From positions 1-64,000 of the forward strand of contig CAKVOK010000011.1 of NCBI GenBank assembly GCA_934792465.1: a stretch of DNA of 64,000 bases. The letters run 5' to 3'. Positions 19,801 through 29,500 of the stretch are shown in pieces. Below the pieces are notes generated by a model. It saw nothing but the letters and a program-made list of their open reading frames with translations, ran no database searches and had not been told where the DNA came from. A program made the position numbers and the translations under genes. Position 1 is the stretch's first letter. Each line of letters opens with the position of its first letter. The stretch comes from an uncultured Clostridia bacterium. GTDB taxonomy: Bacteria > Bacillota > Clostridia > RUG12999.

Positions 19801-21176
19801 ATTATATAAGCTACAGTGCGGACAAAGAAGTGTTTGAAATAAATGCCGATGGCATACTTAAAGCGAAGGACAGAGGGTATGCAATGCTGAAAGCGGTTTA
19901 TCTCGACCCGAATACGGATAACACAAACGGCGATGGCGGCAGCAATGTATTTACGGTGGAAATGCCCGTATATTCATATGTTTCAAAGGAAAACATGAAC
20001 GTTGAAGAGGAGTATAAGAAAGCGGCGGATTTAACTTTTGAAAACGGTGCGCTTAAAATTTGCGGTACGGATTTGAAAATAGGAATCGGAAGTAAAACGC
20101 TTGCTGAACTTACGGGATACCACAGTGTTGAGATACTGAAAATCAAAGATAAATTTGAAATATATACCGACGGTATAAAAACGGTTATGAATACCGAAAA
20201 AACGGAACTTTATCTAAGCGCTGCGGACTGCACACAGGCGGAGCTGTACAATCTTATAGGCAGCAAATGTACGGCGGAGTTTGTAAATGTGCGTCTTGAT
20301 TCGAAAGGTATAAAATGCGAATACGCATATGAGGATAAGGATGGCGACGAGGAAAGCGGAACGGTTATTTCGTGGTATGCGTCCGAAAACGAAAACGGAG
20401 GATATACGAAGGTTTCCGGGCAAAACGACAGGTATTTTACTGCGGCAGGATATGAGGGAATGTACCTGAAGGCGGAGGTTTTGCCGAAGAATAAGTATGA
20501 AGAGGGAACAGCCGTAAGAAGTGAAAAGGCGTATTTCGTGTCAAAGAATACGCAGCAGGGAGGCGGCTCGTCCGGCGGCGGAGGCTCACGCTCCGGCGGC
20601 AGCGGAATATCGGTAGGCGGCAGTGCCGCTGAAGGTGTGCAAAACAATATAATTGCAGTGGTGTATAAAGACGTAAACTCAACACACTGGGCGTTTAAAG
20701 CAATTTCGGAGCTTACGGAATCGGGAGTGTTAAAGGGTTTTGCGGACGGCACGTTTCTGCCGGAAAAACCCGTTACCCGTGCGGAATTTATATGCGCTGT
20801 TTTAAGGCTGAAAAAAGAAGGCACGGCGGAGTATACGGGAGTATTCGGTGATGTTGCGGAGGACGATTGGTTTGCTCCATTCGTTCAAAAGGCATATGAT
20901 AAGAAATATATTGCCGGCGATGGCGAAAACTTTAATCCAAACGCGGAGATAACGAGGGAAGAAGCAGCCGTTATATTGGCAAGAGCCTTTAAAATCAGCG
21001 GAAAGGGAGAAACAGCCTTTAACGACGATGAAAGTATAAGCGATTGGGCACGCGATGCCGTTGCGGCGCTTGCAAACCACGGCATATTAAACGGCACGGG
21101 CAACGGTATGTTCGAGCCGAAAAGCAGTACAACAAGAGCGCAGACAGCAGTTATATTGTCAAGGCTTGCCGATTAA
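16875..21176 (+). CDS. Giant SLH-anchored multidomain surface protein (1433 aa)
   Basis: Signal peptide (cleavage likely after VCA, residue 22). Order seen: one 'KNADT...YSxxQ' module (about 28-287, starting DFTKNADTIATL and ending VVLYSMKQCE); a Big_5-like domain (about 350-440); a bacterial Ig-like domain with VSADGTATAHKKGSAVI (to about 535); a concanavalin-like jelly roll (about 620-840, SGSMMGKDLSM ... FYIDDVVCY); a second Big_5-like and Ig-like pair (850-1040); a Gly/Ser linker near 1230-1250; three SLH repeats from about 1263 to the end (DVNSTHWAFKAI, DVAEDDWFAPFV, SISDWARDAVAAL). No catalytic motif is recognised, so a binding or scaffold role is inferred. GGAGGG precedes ATG 16875, 15 bases after the binding-protein stop. 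Confidence 0.88.
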   Translation: MKRKSLIIFLAMLVSLLPPVCAQTTDGREYNLDFTKNADTIATLDCTDTDGNAYAQNVENWFGGIEESYGSGLYGGFGGLSADILKDSETQSFTAYYLSDDGETLTSDAQTVYKMDFCKEGYAVNTEDSYILSTARMSDGTTPSSLETRLNAVPTESVRFAVSIRAANRIKAAITYTDGTSDEAEISTTGWATMSNGANNIKKYFNKRSDGAKLKIVGKWSNGYRLVVPYGDSGALVKEPNTVSKNNKNITFGVVLYEMSANAAKIPEKIVLSVSDKYPVVLYSMKQCEIKNETLAAKIEEAESIIKEDRVAADNIDTLLCACEYADILEERGYVHDFSALRSFAYTAEPENGTKNLYNVNEISFNWKDLFDISALDITVKCGDEVLSGYTLETEGAQMKIKFENTLEGGKNYTVSFGGVTDTSGNFVPVPDYKIQTGGVYKGIEVSAAETNLPVGGSVRLAVYGIEESGSRTEISAGDAVFTSDNPEVISVSADGTATAHKKGSAVIKAEFEDKVPSNPNADENNKFYAYITLEAYSPITEITGSREDTTIYFGDDVTPQEVYFTDTETTEKIHAGFTYKDKVLYVVPEKLLDLTQKYFLTIRCEERTYSKTVSFETLMSEDFETADAYKRFTQNRWSGDKNGKKFNDINAENAKGNLVLGQGKAVGNGEATLGYAVDAESRNWKDYTVEFKYLTKESGYAAKDFVFYMLSQNTSQMCVIYDVKQAVTIGTGETYTRYRDNAQVLHTIENAEPEYADKTKFAENDLLVSGSMMGKDLSMRARTADSGELVYLKKTKLPVEPDTLYQTSGSFGIYASAVGAAETDVFYIDDVVCYKTNYGDEEYTASILYNARDLYNVTDVKFYWNVSTSDISKSNITITEDGTPYTDFDVVHSDNTTEIIFANPLEGEKQWKIAFEAVKDRDGGDILPAPLTFFTGGVYKIIKLSDNRFLQAGKNTEIYLEGTTEKDGVYKLVNDYISYSADKEVFEINADGILKAKDRGYAMLKAVYLDPNTDNTNGDGGSNVFTVEMPVYSYVSKENMNVEEEYKKAADLTFENGALKICGTDLKIGIGSKTLAELTGYHSVEILKIKDKFEIYTDGIKTVMNTEKTELYLSAADCTQAELYNLIGSKCTAEFVNVRLDSKGIKCEYAYEDKDGDEESGTVISWYASENENGGYTKVSGQNDRYFTAAGYEGMYLKAEVLPKNKYEEGTAVRSEKAYFVSKNTQQGGGSSGGGGSRSGGSGISVGGSAAEGVQNNIIAVVYKDVNSTHWAFKAISELTESGVLKGFADGTFLPEKPVTRAEFICAVLRLKKEGTAEYTGVFGDVAEDDWFAPFVQKAYDKKYIAGDGENFNPNAEITREEAAVILARAFKISGKGETAFNDDESISDWARDAVAALANHGILNGTGNGMFEPKSSTTRAQTAVILSRLAD

Positions 21177-21190
21177 AGGAGGAGGTTAAA

Positions 21191-23866
21191 ATGATAAAAA
21201 GACTTATATGCTTTATATGTGCGTTATGCCTTTTGTCACTGCCCTGCGTCTGTGCGGAGGAGTACAAAACCGATTATACAAAAGAAATAGAGTTTCTTAC
21301 AAAACTGGGTGTAAAAACCGACAAAATAAATGCGGAAACAAAAATCACCCGAGGACAAACAGCAATAGCTTTTGCGCAGGCGCTGAATATTGAAAACAGC
21401 GAGGAAGATACAAAGCAGATTTATCTTGATGTAAACAGCGGTGATTCGGCATACAAGGCTGTGTATGCTTTAAGAAAACGCGGTATACTGTCGGATTCGG
21501 ACAGCAGACTGTTTAACCCCGACAATGAGATTACGTATAACGAGGTTATAAAAATGGCTGCGTCTGCGTTGGGGTATGAAAAGTTCGCACAGGCAAACGG
21601 CGGATACCCCGGCGGCTATATAAAAGCGGCTGCGGACGCAGGCATTTTGAAGAAAATAGACGGCGACGGTGTTATAACAAAGGCAGAGGTATATGCACTG
21701 CTGTACAACGTGCTGTTTGCGGATATTATGGAAGTAAGCGAGATAAAAACGGGTAAGGACGGCAAGCCGCAGATTAAATTTCAAAAAGGTAAAACGGCGT
21801 TGACGGATTACCGGGGACTTACAAAGAAATCGGGGCAGCTTACGGCAACGTATTATGCAAGCATTTACGGAAAAAACACATCGTCTGAGGACAGCATTGT
21901 AATAGACGGAAAGACATACAAATCGTTGGCGGACGTAAGTATAAGCGACGTAGGTGCGTATACGGAATACTATGTTGACGATGATGACGTTGTGTATGCG
22001 GTAATACAAAAAAACAGTACAATTTATACTTTTGATTCCGATGACATCGGCAACAAGACAACACCGAACATGATTTATTATTATACGGAAAGCGGCAAGG
22101 AAAAAAGATTTGCCGTATCGCCGGGCGCATACTATATGCTTAATGCAAAACCGATAGTAAATCCTACAAACGTGCAGATGATTCCGGCATACGGTAAACT
22201 GGAACTTACGGATATTGATGAAGATGATGTCATTGATGTTGTTAAAATATGGAATTACAAAAGCTATTATATAACAAGTATGGCTGGAGATAAATTCTTT
22301 GTGTCGGAGAACGATGACGGAATAACTTATGTAAAATATAAGGATTTGGATAAGACCGTTACGGTATTCGATAAGAATATGAACGAAATAAACGAAAGCC
22401 GCATACAGACGGGCAAGGTTGTGACGTTGGCGGAAAATGCCGATACGCTGATTATATTTGTTTCCGACGAAACCTTTTCGGGCGTTATGGAGGCTGAAAG
22501 CGATGATGGCAGAATATTAATAGACGGGCTTTCGTATAAGTATCTGCCGAGCTGCAAGCTTAAGGATTCCTACGGTAAAAAGCTTAAATATTATATGGAC
22601 GTAAATGAAACGGTAGTATATGCCGATACGGAGGAGGAAACGGATTATGCAATGTTGTATGCGGTAGGCAGACAGAACGGAGCCGGCGGCAACAGCATAG
22701 AGGTTAAGCTGTATGATAAAGGATATTTTGATATTTACGAGACCGAAAGCAAAATACGTTTCAGCGAAGATGGCGGCACGACATTTAAAACAATTCCGTG
22801 CGGCGAACTGTACGACAAATTTTACGATTCCGCTAAAGACGGCATACGCCGCCAGCTTATAAAATATGGTTTGAGGGATAATAAGTTGCGTACTGTGATT
22901 AAGGCAAGAGAGGAAGCGGCAGCGAACGAGGACGAGTTCAGACTGAATATGAACTACGGCGAGGACGTTGAGTGGAACATGGGTACAAGACAGGTAATGT
23001 ACAAGTCTGACGATTCAAGCATTAATTATATGTGGAGCAACTCGGGAACCTATGTGTATATTATGAACGATAATGAAAAGGACTGTTCATATGCAAGCAT
23101 GGACTCCATGTTCGGCGGACATTATGCGGTGTACGGCGATGTGGCGCAGTACTATACAAACGTTAAAGGCTATGAGCTTACGGAAATGGGGTATCTTAAA
23201 TATATCGTAATAGAAACGGATAAAGTAGTTGAGAAAAAGACAACGTATTCTTCGCCGCTTGCAATGGTAACGGGCAATAAAAAAATTCTGGATTCGGACG
23301 GCAGCGAAGTTGATTCGGTGGAGGCATATACGAACGAAAACGGCACAAGAGCCGTGCCGATTAAGGAGAATTTAATTCCGCTGGACGCCGACCTTAAAAA
23401 TACCGTGCGCGACCACCACACACGTTATGCGGCCGGAACGGTAGCTTTCGGCGACCTTAAAAAAGGCGATATAATACAGTTTGTCAAGGATACGTTTTCG
23501 GGTCGTGTAACGGCATTCACTCTGCTTAGCCGCGGCGATGATATGGCGGCAGATTACAGCAACAATAAGTTTAACAGCAACAGGTGGGATTCCGTTATAA
23601 CAGGAACTGTAGAAGAAAAAAGCGCTTTCGGAATAAAGATAAGAGGAAATGCCATAGAACACGCGGTATACGGAAATTCGATACCTATTATGATGGAAGC
23701 GGAAAGAGATACGGCAGAAAGCTTTGACAAGGTGTACAGATACATAAGTGACAAGGAAAAATTTGAGCTTGTTACTCCAAATGATTTGTACGAGGGCGCA
23801 AGGGTATGGTGTTATGTTGAGGATAAATATTATCAGTACGGCGTTATACTTGTTATAATCGAGTAA
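21191..23866 (+). CDS. Secreted protein with N-terminal SLH repeats (891 aa)
   Basis: Signal peptide MIKRLICFICALCLLSLP, then about three degenerate SLH repeats (25-180; FLTKLGVKTDKINAETKITRGQ; AVYALRKRGILSDSDSRLFNP; AAADAGILKKIDGDGVITKAE). The remaining 700 residues are beta-rich with many Asp/Tyr-rich strands and no known fold. It is paralogous to the 904-residue protein at 51568 (same order and GGYPxGY motif). ATG at 21191 has GGAGG seven bases upstream; the longer in-frame start at 21044 lies inside the upstream gene. It may be a cell-wall-bound scaffold or glycan-binding surface protein. No enzymatic motif is visible. Confidence 0.82.
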   Translation: MIKRLICFICALCLLSLPCVCAEEYKTDYTKEIEFLTKLGVKTDKINAETKITRGQTAIAFAQALNIENSEEDTKQIYLDVNSGDSAYKAVYALRKRGILSDSDSRLFNPDNEITYNEVIKMAASALGYEKFAQANGGYPGGYIKAAADAGILKKIDGDGVITKAEVYALLYNVLFADIMEVSEIKTGKDGKPQIKFQKGKTALTDYRGLTKKSGQLTATYYASIYGKNTSSEDSIVIDGKTYKSLADVSISDVGAYTEYYVDDDDVVYAVIQKNSTIYTFDSDDIGNKTTPNMIYYYTESGKEKRFAVSPGAYYMLNAKPIVNPTNVQMIPAYGKLELTDIDEDDVIDVVKIWNYKSYYITSMAGDKFFVSENDDGITYVKYKDLDKTVTVFDKNMNEINESRIQTGKVVTLAENADTLIIFVSDETFSGVMEAESDDGRILIDGLSYKYLPSCKLKDSYGKKLKYYMDVNETVVYADTEEETDYAMLYAVGRQNGAGGNSIEVKLYDKGYFDIYETESKIRFSEDGGTTFKTIPCGELYDKFYDSAKDGIRRQLIKYGLRDNKLRTVIKAREEAAANEDEFRLNMNYGEDVEWNMGTRQVMYKSDDSSINYMWSNSGTYVYIMNDNEKDCSYASMDSMFGGHYAVYGDVAQYYTNVKGYELTEMGYLKYIVIETDKVVEKKTTYSSPLAMVTGNKKILDSDGSEVDSVEAYTNENGTRAVPIKENLIPLDADLKNTVRDHHTRYAAGTVAFGDLKKGDIIQFVKDTFSGRVTAFTLLSRGDDMAADYSNNKFNSNRWDSVITGTVEEKSAFGIKIRGNAIEHAVYGNSIPIMMEAERDTAESFDKVYRYISDKEKFELVTPNDLYEGARVWCYVEDKYYQYGVILVIIE

Positions 23867-23881
23867 AGGAGGAACGAGCAT

Positions 23882-26467
23882 ATGAAAAAAGCAATAAGCC
23901 TGATTGCCGCAGCGATTATTATCATTTCGGGAATTTCCGCCACTGCGGCAAAAAACACGGGAATGATAATATATGTTGCGCCGGACGGCAGCGATGAAAA
24001 CACCGGCAGTATGAGTGCACCGCTTGCAACTCTGAAAGGGGCGAGGGATAAGGTAAGAGAAATTAAAAAAACATTCGGACTTCCCGAAAACGGGATAACG
24101 GTATATTTCAGAGGCGGAGAATATTTTTGGACCGAGCCTGTGGAATTTACCGATGAGGATTCGGGAACGGCGGAGGCTGTGATAAAATACAGTGCGTATC
24201 TCGGAGAAGAGCCTTGCTTTACGGGTGGCACAAGAATACCGGGCACAGAGTTTTCAAAGGTGACGGACGAAAATATTTTGAAAAGACTTCGCGGCGGACA
24301 GGCGACGCGCGAACGTGTAAGGCAGATTAATATAAGAGATTATTTCACGAAGTTTAAAACCGAACACGGACTCGGTGAAACGTATCTCATGGATTGGTAT
24401 CCGTACATATATGATGTTTCCGGAATAAGCTATACCAGGTACGAGCAGTACAGAAATTATTACATAAACACATATTTCGGCGGTGATGAGGAAAAAGCGC
24501 TGAAATATATGGAGCAGTGGGGACCTGCGGACAGGGAAGGCACTATAAAAAGAAGTGTATATTCAATAGGCGATAATCCGGCACTGTGGTCGGCGAGATA
24601 CCCGAACAGAGAAAAAGGCGAGGGCGGCGTTGAAGAAAATCCGTACCCCGTGTATATGAAGCTGGGCGAGGTTGTGAGCAGTCCGTGGACGGAAAACCCC
24701 GAGGATTATACAAAAAGCGGTATTGCGCATTATGATGATGACAGAATTTCAAACTATGCCGGCTATGACGATGTGTGGATAGACCAGTATTCGACAATTT
24801 TCTATCACGATATGCTCAGGCTTAAAAATATCGATACGGAAAACAAAACGATAGAAACAGTAACAAGACCGTCTCATTCATGGCGGGAGGGCAGAGATTT
24901 CTGCATATTCAACGTACTTGAAGAAATGGATGCACCGGGCGAAATGTATATCGACAAAAACACGGGCATGATGTATATTTATCCGAACGGCGATTTGGAC
25001 AACGAGTTTTTAAATATTGCCGTTTACGGCGATGAATGGATGATAACGACAGACGGCACATCGTTTGTGGAGTTTAACGGAATTTCGGTTGAAAATACGC
25101 AGGGCAGCGGAATTATGATTTCCGGCGGCGACAGTGTGGTTGTAAACTGCTGTAACTTCCGAGATATGGGTCAAAAGGCGATAGCGTTGGGCGATGCGAA
25201 TAAGGTGCGCTACTGGCAGCTGCCGAACGAATGGAGAGCGGCGGGCAGACCGACGGACGAAACTTATAACGATGTTATAATGGATTATTACGAGTATTAT
25301 ACGGACGAGGCAAGAAGTGTGGATGAGCTGGGTAAAAACCATAAATTCTACGGCAGCCATATTAAAAACACGGGTATGTGTGCGGTAAGCGTAACAGGCG
25401 GCAATTCGTGGCGGGACGAGGAATGCAATTATGTCATAGAAAACTGTGATATAACCTATCCCGGAGTTTACAAACCGACATATGAGGCGGCAATAAATTT
25501 TGGAAACGCATTCGGAGTGAAGATTATAAATAATGTGTTTGCCCATGCGCCGGGACAGCTTATAAACGGCTATCTGCTGAAAGGTGAAATAGCATATAAC
25601 TATTTTTACGATGCCATGAGCTTTATGATAGACCAGGGTATGGTGTATTTGAACTATACGGTTATGGGTCTGGATATAGATATTCATAATAACTGGTTCA
25701 GGCAAATTCCGGAGGACGACCATAAACCGCCGTATCATACACAAAGATTCGGTATATATTTTGACGACGGCGTAACGCAGGGACTTAAAATACGTGATAA
25801 TATATTCCAGAATCTTACCTCCGCCATGCAGAAGCCGGTTGTAAACAGCGAAGTAACCGGAAATATATTTATAGAATGTGTGGATTTACATTCAAAATAT
25901 ACGGTGGCTATGACATCAACAAAGGATTTGTTTATGTATCCTGCGGTTTCAACCGACGATTTCTGGCATAATGAAAAGAATCAGGAAATGACAAAGAATC
26001 TCCCGGCGCAGTATAGGGAATGGAATTATATTCTGGCGCTTTTGCCCGTGAATGCCGAAGGAGAAGTAGGTGAGCATTACAGAAAGCTGTGGAGCGAAAA
26101 ATATCCGCGTATAATGAATTATCTGAATACTATAGAAACCGGGGCACATAAGGGAAATTTCTTTGTAGACATAAGAAACAACCTTATTGTTAAACGCGAA
26201 AGAAAGGATTGGTTTGCCAACGGATTCAAGTTTGAGGATATGGAACAGGCACCGGCAACCGGCTGCGCAATAGAGAATAACGTATATTACGACAATAACG
26301 ATTGCTTTAAGGATTACTATAACGGCGATTATACGTTAAAGGACAATTTTGCTGCAAAATACGGTTTAAAATCGGTTAATCAGTCGGAAATAGGCAATAC
26401 AACGGAGGTAACGGGTACGCAGCTTTACAAAATAACGGTAACCGAGGCAGACGAGGTCGGCAAATAA
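23882..26467 (+). CDS. Secreted GH141-like beta-helix enzyme (861 aa)
   Basis: Signal peptide MKKAISLIAAAIIIISGISA. The domain opens with IIYVAPDGSDENTGSMSAPLA and YFRGGEYFWTEPVEF, the usual N-terminus of GH141-type right-handed beta helices. Helix rungs follow (VENTQGSGIMISGGD, CNFRDMGQKAIALG, FRQIPEDD). The Asp pair is IDQGMVY (Asp584) and GIYFDDG (Asp628), 44 residues apart. It is a close paralog of the N-terminal part of the 1783-residue protein at 30295. It has no anchor or binding module, so it probably diffuses or sits in the wall loosely. Possible reactions: alpha-L-fucosidase or xylanase-like; the GH29 fucosidase at 63592 makes fucose plausible. ATG at 23882 follows AAAGGAGG. Confidence 0.78.
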   Translation: MKKAISLIAAAIIIISGISATAAKNTGMIIYVAPDGSDENTGSMSAPLATLKGARDKVREIKKTFGLPENGITVYFRGGEYFWTEPVEFTDEDSGTAEAVIKYSAYLGEEPCFTGGTRIPGTEFSKVTDENILKRLRGGQATRERVRQINIRDYFTKFKTEHGLGETYLMDWYPYIYDVSGISYTRYEQYRNYYINTYFGGDEEKALKYMEQWGPADREGTIKRSVYSIGDNPALWSARYPNREKGEGGVEENPYPVYMKLGEVVSSPWTENPEDYTKSGIAHYDDDRISNYAGYDDVWIDQYSTIFYHDMLRLKNIDTENKTIETVTRPSHSWREGRDFCIFNVLEEMDAPGEMYIDKNTGMMYIYPNGDLDNEFLNIAVYGDEWMITTDGTSFVEFNGISVENTQGSGIMISGGDSVVVNCCNFRDMGQKAIALGDANKVRYWQLPNEWRAAGRPTDETYNDVIMDYYEYYTDEARSVDELGKNHKFYGSHIKNTGMCAVSVTGGNSWRDEECNYVIENCDITYPGVYKPTYEAAINFGNAFGVKIINNVFAHAPGQLINGYLLKGEIAYNYFYDAMSFMIDQGMVYLNYTVMGLDIDIHNNWFRQIPEDDHKPPYHTQRFGIYFDDGVTQGLKIRDNIFQNLTSAMQKPVVNSEVTGNIFIECVDLHSKYTVAMTSTKDLFMYPAVSTDDFWHNEKNQEMTKNLPAQYREWNYILALLPVNAEGEVGEHYRKLWSEKYPRIMNYLNTIETGAHKGNFFVDIRNNLIVKRERKDWFANGFKFEDMEQAPATGCAIENNVYYDNNDCFKDYYNGDYTLKDNFAAKYGLKSVNQSEIGNTTEVTGTQLYKITVTEADEVGK

Positions 26468-26512
26468 GATAACAATGCCGTATATCGGCAAAATATAAGG
26501 AGGGTAAGGTCT

Positions 26513-29500
26513 ATGAACAAAAATTTTTTAAGGAGGCATAATTTTATGGGCAAAAAAATTGTTTCGGTTGTGCTTGCGGCACTTCTGGCATCGGCAAATA
26601 TCTGCTGTGCGCAGGAAACGGAGGCAGGCAAAAGGTACACGTCGGTAAATATCTCCGATTTGTGTACGCATACTTTTACGGTACTCAACACGGAAAGCGG
26701 CAGCACAGAGGTCAAGAGTGCGGCGACGCTTTACGACGGGAAAACGGGAAGCGGCGATGTCTATTCAACAAGAGACAAACAAACATTCGAAAGCTATGAA
26801 ATCGAAATGCCGGAAGTAAAATCGGTGGAAAAGGTGAGAATACATATCAACGCCGGCAGAGATTGGCTTGACGGTGAAAGAAGTACGGCCGTAACGTTAA
26901 AGGACGAAAACGGCACCGAGATTAAAACGGTTACAAATGTTTTGGAAGAAACCGGATATATCTGGGCAGAATACGACTTTGGCGGCGCTTACGGCAAGAA
27001 ATTGTCGTTTTCACAGACAAATTCAAAAAATATACTTTGCATAGACGAAACCGAGGTTTGCGATGCCGGTATGGTAAGCGTACCGTTTGAAAAAAATGCG
27101 GATTCGATTGTTTCTCTTGATAAAACGGATGAAAACGGTGTAAGCTATGCCGAAATAAGCGGCGATGTACCGTTTATGGACAATTTGCCGACAAATTATT
27201 TCAGCGGACAGTTCGGCGCACACGATTCATCATATTTCGGTACGGATGGCAGTATTACCGTAAAAAGAAAATACAGGGAATCCGACAGTGCAACAAGCGT
27301 TATAACATCGGCAACCGAGTATGTTAAAATACCTGTTAACTATGAAGAATGTGCAACGGGTGTTGCGGACGCGTTTATGCTGAGAACACCTAAGGACGGA
27401 GAAGCCGGCGGAAAAATAAGTCTTACGGCGGATTTAAAACAATTACCCACAAAAAAGCTTTATGTTTTGGCTGCTCATGCGACAGCGGCAACCGTTCAGG
27501 CGGTAATAGCCTATGATGATAATACCACAGATACCGTTTCGGTAAGCGGAAATGCGGCAGCACAGCTGAAAACGGGAAATTATCCCGTATTCGGTGATGA
27601 ATCAAAAGCAAAGATTTACGGTACATACAGCCGCGGCTATACGCTGATTTATCCGTACAGCTATTCAGCGGCATTGGTTAAAACGGAAAATACGGTGTCC
27701 AGGGACGGCAGCAACCACACAATAGGTGAAATTTTGTATGAAATAACACCGGACCCGACAAAAATACCGGTATCGGTAACGCTTACAAACACAAATAACG
27801 TAAACTACCCCACACTTGTATATTCGATAATGCAGCAGGGCGCTGCGGTTTCGGAAATGATGGAAACGGTAAAAGCGGCGGAAAACCTTGAAAACGGTAT
27901 GTGGACAGAGGAAGATATTCGCCTGATAGATAAAGCAAGCGCATATGCGGATATTCTTGAAGGCAAATATGCTTATGATTTTTCGGCGGTAAGGGCATTA
28001 AAGGCGGCTGCGGAAAAGCAAAGAGATTTGGTAGGCATTAAAAATATTGACTTTGAAAAAAATGCCGATACGCTTATTACGCCTGTTGACGGCAAAGCGG
28101 AAATAAACCCCGATACATGGTTTGCGGGACTCTTGGATAACTACAGCGGCGGATTTTTTGAAGGCGGCTTTACGGGCGGCGATATGTCTGTATATAACGG
28201 CAAAATTTCGGACGGCTGCATAACCGTAAACGAAAGAGTTCACGACGAAGTATCAAACGCAAAAACCGAAAGCTTTGCGGGCGCAAGGCAGTATAAAATA
28301 CCGGTAAATGCTTTAAACGACGAAGAAAACGATTCGTTTATAATCTCAACAAGCATTCCTTACGGAAAAACCTCCGCACCGGAAAGCGTAACCGCAAGCC
28401 TGAAACAAATCCCGTCATCATCGGTATATTTACTTACGAACAGACGAGGTAGCGTGGCATTCAGAGCATCGGTAGCATATGCGGACGGCACAACGGACGA
28501 TTATACGATAAAGAGTGCGCAAAGCGGCAATGCCGGCGGATACGATATGTATGAACACGTAAAAATAAACGAGGACGGCAGTGTTGAAAGAAATGTAACA
28601 AACATGACGTCAAGAGCGGTAGGCACACTGTCTATGGGTTATGCATCGTATAAAACAGATAAAATGACAGACGGTACAAGAGACAGTGAGGCAAGCCAAA
28701 TCGGCAATAGTACCAGAAATCTTATATTAAGTGAAATTAAGCTTAACGCAGGTAAAGTGCCTGTGTCGGTTAAGGTTTACAATACGGAGATATATCCGGT
28801 TGCGATTTATTCGATAGCCCAGGAAACGCTTGGCGCAGAGGCAATGAAAGCGGCGCTGGAGGAAACGAGAAGTCTTAGCTTTACGGACGAGGATTTTGCG
28901 GCGAAAGCGGCAATGGCGGCAAATTACAGACAGGTTTTGGCAGAGTGCGGAATTATCAACATAAAGGATTACGGATTTGTGGATAAATTCAAGGCGCAGC
29001 TTAATGCGGAAAAGAACGTGTATGCGGATTTGTCGGAATATGCAGATACAGACCTTATAACCGTAAAGAACGCACCGTTGCCGTCAAACGGCAGAACTGT
29101 GCCTGAATCGCAGCAAAACACAGACCATAACTATAACGTATACTATAACGGCAATGCAATTCCCGATGATGGAGTAATAAGCATGAATGCTCCTACAAAC
29201 AGTAAGTTTGCACAGGTAAACGGCGCAGCTGCCGGGCAGATGTATAAACTGTCCGGTGCATATAAGGGTGAGGGGAATGATGCCGTAAAGGTACTGCCGG
29301 GAGCGGAAAAAGAAATTACTTTCGGTGGTGCGGAAGGATATGCAAAAACACTTAGCTTTATGCTTGATACGGTGTATGCCGGCGAAACTCCGAATCCCAG
29401 TGGTGAAAATATAACATCGGAAAGTGATATGTACGGTTATATAAATGTGCCTGTAAAACTCAGCTATACGGACGGAACGGCGGAAACAAAATATGCAAGG

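Noticed and set aside
26474..26488. Possible fifth copy of the GCCG...CGGC leader (TGCCG-TATAT-CGGCA)
   Set aside because: The loop is five bases, not eight. The upstream hairpin is missing and the distance to the ribosome site differs.
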